This document shows, in pieces, positions 56,795 to 64,000 of a stretch of DNA of 64,000 nucleotides. A program made the translations under genes and the position numbers. The notes below the pieces were generated by a model. It had not been told where the DNA came from. It worked only from the letters and a program-made list of their open reading frames with translations, and ran no database searches. The stretch is from Anthoceros angustus (Eukaryota; Streptophyta; Anthocerotopsida; Anthocerotales; Anthocerotaceae): positions 62,001 through 126,000 of the forward strand of contig MU008211.1 of assembly GCA_010909165.1 (NCBI GenBank), in the 5' to 3' direction. Position 1 is the stretch's first letter. Each line of letters starts with the position of its first letter.

Positions 56795-57300
56795 TCACAG
56801 CCTCAAAATTAGAGACGAGGAGCCGTCTCTACTTCTTAGCAGACCTTGTTCCAAGTCGGCAGCAAATGCGCAAGCATGAAGGGCAGCTACAAAGACGTGA
56901 CCATTTGGCTTCACGCCCGACTTACGCATCTCATGGTGGAGTTGTATGGCCTCCTTAGCTTTCCCATGCTTAGCATGTGCGGAGATTATGGAACACCACA
57001 TGAAGGCATCTAGTTTTCCCACCCTGGTGAACACATCCATGGCCTCCTCTAGTCTACCTGCACATGCATACATGCGCAAGATATGGTTCCCCGTGGATGC
57101 TTTGGACTCGTACCCAAGTTTGACGGTGAGGTCATGAACTCGTCGCCCCACGACCCAATTCTTCTTAGCTTTACACAATTTTAGCACAGTGCAAAACAGG
57201 GAGTGAGAAGTAGCTGACTGTGTTTGCGCCACAGATTCCAGGGCTGCGCGGGCCTCAGGAAGCTTCCCTGGTGACATAACATGCTCACGGTTCCAGCCGT
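56795..57300 (-). pseudogene. PPR protein fragment (PLS-type repeats)
   Basis: A 161-codon minus-strand frame holds about three pentatricopeptide repeats: SLFCTVLKLCKAKKNWVVGR, then RVHDLTVKLGYESKAS and GNHILRMYACAGRLEEAMDV, then DAFMWCSIISAHAKHGKAKE and AIQLHHEMRKSGVKPNGHVF. This is the L/S/P periodicity of organellar RNA-editing and splicing factors. The frame ends soon after the third repeat, with no E, DYW or further repeats, so it is truncated. Upstream it runs directly into the OSB-like repeat units on the same strand. Confidence 0.85.
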
Positions 57301-57396
57301 TAAATCGCCAATTTCCGATCCTTCACGCCTGCCAGGTTCAGGATTATCCGAATAGCTGGCCTTGCAAGGAGAGGGAGCACGGCCCATTTAAATATC

Positions 57397-58248
57397 CAAG
57401 GACACAAGCCGCTCATCAACCCAAGCTGGCTTAAACATGTTGTTTAACCACAGGACCTCGCCGGACCCCTTACGCTAGAAGTCGGGAGACCGGGAGCTCT
57501 TCTTATATTGTCTGTCATCCCACCACATGGTGGGGTCGAGAAAAAATTGTTGCCACAGGTGCTCCTGCTCCTGGCAATGCCCATCGCTAGAAAACCCGTC
57601 CTCACTCACACCTTTTCCCGGAAGCGGAAGTGCAAGTGGTGGGTTCCTTACAGTGCTGCACATGGACCCCATCACAGATCCTTCACGCCTGCTAGGTTCA
57701 GGCATATCCGGGGAGCTCGACTTGGAAGGAGAGGCACCATGAGCCAAATGCATATCCAAGGAAACCACCGGATCAACCCAAGTGGCAGGTTCAACCACAC
57801 GGACTTCCGGACCCCTTACGGAAGTGAGGCAAGCAGGTCAGTCAGGTAGTCCCACCACATGGTAGGTTCTAGAAAAAAATTGTTGCCACAAGCGCTCCTG
57901 CGCCTGGCCACAAGCATCGCTGGAAAACCCGTCCCCACCCACACATTTTTCCGGAAGTAGAATTGCTGAGCTCCTTATAGTGCTGCACCTGGGGGCTTGG
58001 TTGTTTGCCACACCTAGACTCTGTGATGTGAGGTGAGCGGGAGGTCCTCGTAGAATTCGTGTACGCACACAATTTTGTTGGGTCCACAACGGGTCCGCTT
58101 GCCATACTGTAGCCATATAGTTTAGGGACCGGTGATGGAAGATTGGGAGGCTAACAACACACTCAGGTATGTTAGGATTCAAGGTAGGTAACTTTTTCTG
58201 AATCATCTGAAGGAGAAGCCGTTTTACCATTCCAAGAAAATCCACCAA
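57397..58248 (-). pseudogene. Duplicated PDF modules of an organellar ssDNA-binding (OSB) protein, broken
   Basis: Two minus-strand modules share CSTVRN/CSTIRS, GFSSD and QEHLWQQFFLDPTMWWD. The better one (57397-57570) continues as KKSSRSPDF, then an in-frame TAG where the family has Lys, then RKGSGEVLWLNN and PAWVDERL, the layout of the PDF motif of plant OSB proteins. The other (about 57700-57905) reads LEPTMWWD only after skipping one base in a T7 run (six in its sister) and has lost part of the middle. A third copy of the linker (PEPGRREGS) lies at 57310-57350, next to the PPR fragment. OSB proteins bind single-stranded mitochondrial or plastid DNA and restrain recombination. No OB fold was found upstream. 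Confidence 0.7.
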
Positions 58249-58249
58249 A

Positions 58250-59686
58250 TTTCAAACCTCTTAGGAAAAAAAATTGTATAATACTAAACTGTAACTAAGA
58301 ATATAGTTAAATAATCATCAATAGAATGAAAATGGCTGATAGTCTAAAATCTTACGTGGAAGGAATCATATTCATGCACATGATGTTTAGTATAACGTTT
58401 TCAAATCTTATCATTAAATGATGTGGACGACGGAGGTGGGTCTTACTTTTTTACAATCAAATTAGCATTATCGCGATGCTCTATATAAATTTTTATTCCC
58501 CTCCCATTTGTGGCTTCCCTCTTTAGCCTGGCATATGGAAGTTATTTTTGAAATGGATACCTTTTACCATGGAGACAATCAATATGCGTTGTTAGAGCTA
58601 AATAGCTAGTTAGAGTAAAACTGAATTGCTAATAGTGAATCGACAAGCTACTTGCTATAAGAATTTATATTCATTGCGGTATATTTTTGCTAGTGTGTTC
58701 TTGAAAAACTAGCTTCTTCAAATATCTTTCACCGTAAGACTTATTGTTATCAATTTTCTTTTGTGATAACACTTGCTTATTGGCCTCTTGGATCTTCTAC
58801 GTATTTATTTCAAAGTAAACTGCATGCATCTTCATATTGATCTTCATATTTCCACAATCTTAGAACAAGCTATTCGGCTAATATTAGAAATCTGAAAGCA
58901 AGATGATAGGTTGCACGGAATATTTCAAATTTTGTCTATGACAGCTAGCACAAAGTTTTTTAACATGGAGATCAGTGTAAATGAACATTATATGTGAAGA
59001 TGCATCATTTCATGAATCAAATTTGAAAACCAAATTCTTCTTACATGCTATGATTTAGAGTTTATGAAGAAAAGTTGGGGGAAAAAAAGTATTTTCTCCT
59101 TGTACATTAGAATGCAAAAGTTGTAAGCAAAAACTTGATTTTCCACTATTATGCTTTGAGAGATTTAGCCAAAAATCTTAGTGTCTTGTTTGGCAGAAAA
59201 GCTAGATAAGTTTCGCTGTAAGTATTATTATATTGATAATCCTTTTGAATGGAATATTATTTATGTTTTTGTTCTATATTTCCATTATGCTCGGCAATAG
59301 ATGGGAGAGTGATATTGGAATCATCACTTTGAAAGCTTCTAATATGTAACTTAGCATGGAGTGGCTTCAAAACTGGAGAAATATGTTGTTTTAAATGCTT
59401 AGATGATCTTTGGAATGTATCTGAAGGTTTAATTAATCTGTAGACAATATAAATGAACAAAAAATATCAAACTCTTCATCTCATACATCACAAAATATGG
59501 ATCAAATTTCAAGCCGTATACCTTTTATGATTTTCTTGAATAGAGGAGCAAAGTGCAAAATTCTCAAGAAATTTTGAGGAGCCCTAATTTATATTAAAAA
59601 TAACTATTAGATTATTGGTAAAATAGAAAGATATAGAATCCAAATGATATTTAAGTATAAAAATATTTTAAAATATCACAATAAAA
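58250..59686. other. AT-rich intergenic DNA downstream of the DYRK gene
   Basis: Markedly AT-rich with no ORF over 70 codons and no repeat matched elsewhere. It includes the 3' untranslated region of the kinase gene on the minus strand. Confidence 0.6.
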
Positions 59687-62600
59687 TTATAATTCATTAC
59701 ATTTTGAGCTACTTACATGCGTAAGCCAATTGTGTTGTAAAAGCTTATCTGGAGTCATTCTTTGAGTCATATCCCAACATAGACAACATTTCAAAAAGTT
59801 AATGAACAAGCTATCTTCACAACCAATAGCCACTCCGAGATCCTTAGTCCCTGGCCAATGTTTCTTGCCCCACGAATTTGAAACTATTCTTGGATTATCG
59901 TTGCAATCTGTAAAGGGTAATATATTAATTACATAAGGAACCCTTGTATGATCTTTCATAGATTGTGTTTGTAGTTTTAATAGTGACATTACAACTTTAT
60001 ACTATAATAATGCACAACCAATTGCATTGAATAGAATCAATATATTAACGTCAAAGGCGAGTTGGTATATGTTGTCCTATAAGTTTTAATCATGCTGCCA
60101 TAACCAATTACCTTTACATTACTTACCATAAAACATTTTTTTCCTTGTTGCTTTTTCCAAGACTTCCCGAGGTGGAACCCCTAATACCTCCATCATGCAA
60201 GCAAGTTGCTCAATTTCATTCTCCCCGGGAAAGAGGGGATATCCTATACAATTTCAACCATGATATTCTCATGATCTTCAAGTATGCATATTTTCAAATA
60301 GTTTGAAATAAAATTATTAAGCTAGAATTCTTATATATCTACTATTCATATTACCTGAATATAATTCAGCTAGTATACATCCTACGCTCCAAACATCAAT
60401 CATCATATCATAAGGCAATCCTAGATTATCACACAATACTTTATAATATGGATGGAGTCGTCCTTGTTAAACATAAGTTTAATTATTAATTCATTCATAA
60501 AAATTTAAATATTAAATCCATTAAACATGTACCTAGAATAACTTCGGGCGAGCGGTAGAAACGACTTTGGATATATGTGTACACTATCAATCAAACATCA
60601 CATATGTTAGGGCTATTTCTCAATTTATTAACACCAAATAACCATCATACAATGTGCTTTAATTCAACCTTACCTCTCTCATGTTCAAAACAACTTGAAC
60701 CAAAGTCTATGACTTTGATTTGTGACATTGAGGGATTTTGTAGAAGAATATTTTCTGGCTTCAAGTCACAATGAATAATGTGAAGGCTTCGTAAAAATTT
60801 AAGGGTGATAAGAAGCTGTGAAGCAAAACTCCGTATCACTGACATACTCATCCCTTGAAAGTTGTTGCGTTTGATAAGCTCATATAAGCTAATATCGTGC
60901 AATGCAAAAGAAATACAAAGATGGCCACGAAAGTAAAAGCTCTCATACATTGTGACAATGTTGTAACCTCCAACATCTTCTGTCGCCTGCAAAGACCTTC
61001 CACAAAGAAGTCACGCCATCAGACCTGTATGAACAAAACAAAACATAGACATAAAATTATGAATTCGCTATAATCTTATTAAAAACCTAATGGATGACTT
61101 CAAAGATAATATATGTTGTGTTTCGTCGTTTGCGCTTATTTTAATCGAATCAAGGTTGCTTTAAAAGATTTGTCTTTCAAGTCTAGCTAATCTACATACA
61201 ACATGAGTATATATGAATTGACTAACCTTTGCACGTAAGTGTTCTAATATCTTCACTTCAACCAAAGCTTGTTTATGAAATCGTCTTTTGTTACGGATGA
61301 TCTTGACTGCTCTCAAAGTTCTATGTTTATGATCAAAACATTTTAGAACCTGTCCAAAGCTGCCTTTCCCCAATATACCCATGATCTCAAATCTGTAGGC
61401 AATGTGATCATGCTCGACAATAATTAAATCTCCCCTTTCGTCATCAAAACCTGAAAACATCTAAAGTATATATATACATAAATACATTAGTATGCAAATG
61501 CAGGAAAAATAGTCTATATTTTTATCAACTCTAGTTAGCTAATAAAATGATGAAAATAAAAATTTTATCATAGTTATGGGTACCAAGTATATTTGAAGCA
61601 TGAACTTTCTGACATTCAGGACCAAGATAATAGATCTCAGGATAGGATAGAATCTCGCATTGTTCATACTCGCTTATGTGACCAGCACAATGCCTCAAAG
61701 CCACTACAAAAAGAAGAACATACTGCTTTAAAAATGATCAACTCTTACTAAATTTACTTAAATAATATATATCTCATTTTATTTGCCATTAGAGACTAAG
61801 AATTATTTTTATGTATATTAAAATATTATTAAATACTCGGACAAGACCACACATAATGTCTTACTCTCATGAGTTGCCGAAGCACCTGATGGAAAATTTG
61901 CAAGTCCATGAGTGTCAGAATTCTGCACAATAACCAAAATTGGTCGACATTTTCGACAAATTGGCGGTGGAGTCGCTCCAAACTAAACAATGACTCTTCT
62001 CAATAGCTTGTAGCATGTGAGATTTGATTTGAGCCATCATATGACCTCCATTAGCTAGATCAGTCAAATTGTTGCAAGAAGATTGAGTGCAAGTATATTA
62101 CGATTTTATCTAAAGTGGGTGATTAGTAATTATAATGGTACTCAAACTCCATATCTATGGAAGCAATAAAAACAAATCTAAGACAAGACTATGCATCTAT
62201 ATATAAAAAAAACTACCCACCAAAATATTCCATGAAAACTAATAAACACATTTATGATTGTCTAAATTTGCCATGGATGTTCACCAAGATTTATGAAGAT
62301 AAAAAAAACCTTGCTTTTCAAGAACTAGAGAGGAAATTTTTGGGTAGATTTAGTGACTAGAAGAATTTCTTACAATTGGTTTGTGATAAGAAGTAGGCAA
62401 CATTTTCCGCGGAGCACTTCCTCTTTCAGACAATAATATCCTTGGACTAGCTTCGCTCATCACCTTGCCAGTACAACAATGATGAAACATAGTGAGAAAT
62501 ACCTAAGCAAAATATTTAGTGAGAGGATAAGATGATTTGTTGGAAATTTGGGTTCTTAGTTCTTTTCTTGTAAAAGTAGGGGTGTTCACTAAAAAGCTGT

Positions 62601-63955
62601 TCTTGAAATTTTAATAGATATGTTCCTTACTTCATATGATGTTCTTGAGGTTTGAATACAATCTACCGGGCTACTGCCAAAACCTAATGCCAGCAAACAT
62701 GAACCATTAATGGTGATCTAGGATTATCACATAAATAAATTTTAATATATGAAAACTTGAAGATATTATTATATGGTTAAAATGATCTTCCAATTAAAAT
62801 AAAACTGTAATAGAGTACTACTAGGAATATGGGTGAACAATTAAATTAATCAATCGATACCAAGAGGAATTGATGAAAGGCCGTCCGATATGTTTAATGA
62901 TTTCACTCTATTACTTGACAAAGTCAGTTCCCCGGTGGAGCTTTGAAGTTTCCATCTGCCTTTTAGGTCTCTACACAATTATTCATATATCATTCACTAT
63001 GTTATAATTTTATTTATGAACTAGCATGAAAAATGAAAAGAAAAATAAGCTCCACTATGTTTGTACAACACCTTGATTTGATGGAGCAGCTATCCTCGCC
63101 TTGTCGGGTATACATACTAAAGTTTTTTTTCCTAAAATCTGATCCACTAGAACCAAGAGGAATTCGTCCATTGTTTTTTTTGCTTAATTGAATACTCTTC
63201 CCACTAGTTGTCGGCCTTGTACTAGAAGATTGTTTGGAAATACGATGAACTGACTTATAAGTATGACCTTTTATGGCTCTCTCAAAGTAATCAGTAGCAA
63301 TCTGTGTACTTCGGGAAATGGACGCGCCAACACTAAGTTCCTCATCTTTTGGCAAACACTGTGTGTTCTTTGTAGTGGTCTTTGAAGTACCAGTGTTTTG
63401 AGTGCAATTTATAAATGACACGTTATTTGTAGGGCCTACATGATTCATATTTGTGAAAGAAGGAGGAAAAAAATGAGATATTTTTTCCTTACCCCCGCTG
63501 CTTTTGATGTCTCTTTGGGGACTAGGGTGTTGTTTTATCAAAGGGGACTCATATAAATATTGTTGTCTAGGTGACCAAAATCTAGTTAAAGTACCATTAC
63601 CTTTTGCAGGTCTATCCAAATATGCTGGAAGTTTCTTATCACTTTGTTTGATTATATTGGGCATGATTTTATCTAATATATATTGCTGTCTACATGAAAG
63701 TGATTGCTCTAGATTATGCCCTTCCTCATATTGAGCTAAACTTTTTTGAACTTTACTTAAATTTAATGTGGGTAAATTGGATCTTACAAAAGTAACATTT
63801 TGCGAAGCTTTGCTTAAATCATTGGGTTGTCCATATCGATATGCTAGCTTTTGAGAGCGGCCATTGGTATTCATAAATTTTTGACTAGAGTTGAATGCAT
63901 GTTGCTCCAAATTTTTTGATTGGCCCTCATCGTTGAACTCCTTACGAGGTGCCAT
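59687..63955 (-). CDS. DYRK-family dual-specificity protein kinase (class 2/DYRKP-like), multi-exon
   Basis: Eight exons join in phase by GT-AG introns: 61865-61922, 61584-61703, 61227-61450, 60674-60986, 60533-60583, 60355-60420, 60127-60243 and 59687-59907 (stop). Before the kinase is the class-2 DYRK homology box ([19 protein letters not shown]), then [23 protein letters not shown], the DYRK-specific [18 protein letters not shown], the YxY activation-loop motif in [44 protein letters not shown] and a C-terminal [11 protein letters not shown]. All catalytic residues are present. A further likely exon is 62374 to about 62464 ([16 protein letters not shown]). The N-terminal exon opens at the ATG at 63955, with in-frame stops upstream, and is Ser/Asn/Lys-rich and probably disordered; its donor near 63100 and the next join are unresolved. 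DYRKs autophosphorylate the second Tyr of YxY and then act on Ser/Thr. Confidence 0.93.
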
Positions 63956-64000
63956 TTTATTATTCAAATAAGAATGAATAATTTATCATGTTCTGATCAG

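Overview
The window is nuclear DNA of a land plant. The evidence is a tRNA-Phe gene that agrees with the plant nuclear consensus as I recall it, a plant-type FKBP15 gene, a full-length plant ABCC1/2-type ABC transporter, a class-2 DYRK kinase, PLS-type PPR repeats, and Ty1-copia and CACTA elements. Introns in the two best-resolved split genes are short (71 to 131 bp), which suggests a plant with compact genes, perhaps a non-seed plant. I cannot name the species.

Layout. 1-6.9 kb: a complete but frame-broken Ty1-copia retrotransposon on the minus strand, with both LTRs, primer-binding site and polypurine tract. 6.9-7.6 kb: GC-rich filler. 7.7-11.5 kb: a decayed CACTA (En/Spm) transposase that runs into a very acidic repetitive reading frame. 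11.7-15.9 kb: satellite-like DNA, made of two arrays of a motif built on CAATGGCGCC interleaved with unrelated blocks, then a 125-bp tandem repeat. 16.0-22.3 kb: two and a half copies of a 2.52-kb tandem repeat. 22.3-26.3 kb: GA-rich gag-like wreckage and retroelement terminal sequence.

27.9-36.8 kb is a clean gene island: a neuferricin/CYB5D2-like heme-binding protein (minus, 8 exons) and FKBP15 (plus, 6 exons) start 97 bp apart, head to head; then comes an unidentified gene (minus), then an intronless 1620-residue ABCC transporter (minus). tRNA-Phe lies at 38.3 kb, followed by two minisatellites. 40-54 kb is again repeat-rich: scattered copies of one retroelement family, a WD40 gene broken by small indels, and a direct duplication of about 2.5 kb (48.1-50.6 and 51.5-54.0 kb). 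A single N sits at an inverted junction at 51194. 55.2 kb holds a DNA-methylase-like scrap. 56.8-58.2 kb holds a broken PPR tract next to duplicated organellar ssDNA-binding (OSB) PDF modules. 58.3-64 kb is AT-rich and carries a DYRK kinase whose catalytic exons all join in phase.

The host genes do not form one pathway: ER/secretory folding (FKBP15), heme binding at a membrane, vacuolar conjugate export (ABCC) and a signalling kinase. All of the intact coding sequence lies in two islands. Broken frames dominate elsewhere, and there repeat copies differ largely by short indels, so part of the apparent decay could be consensus error in repeats.
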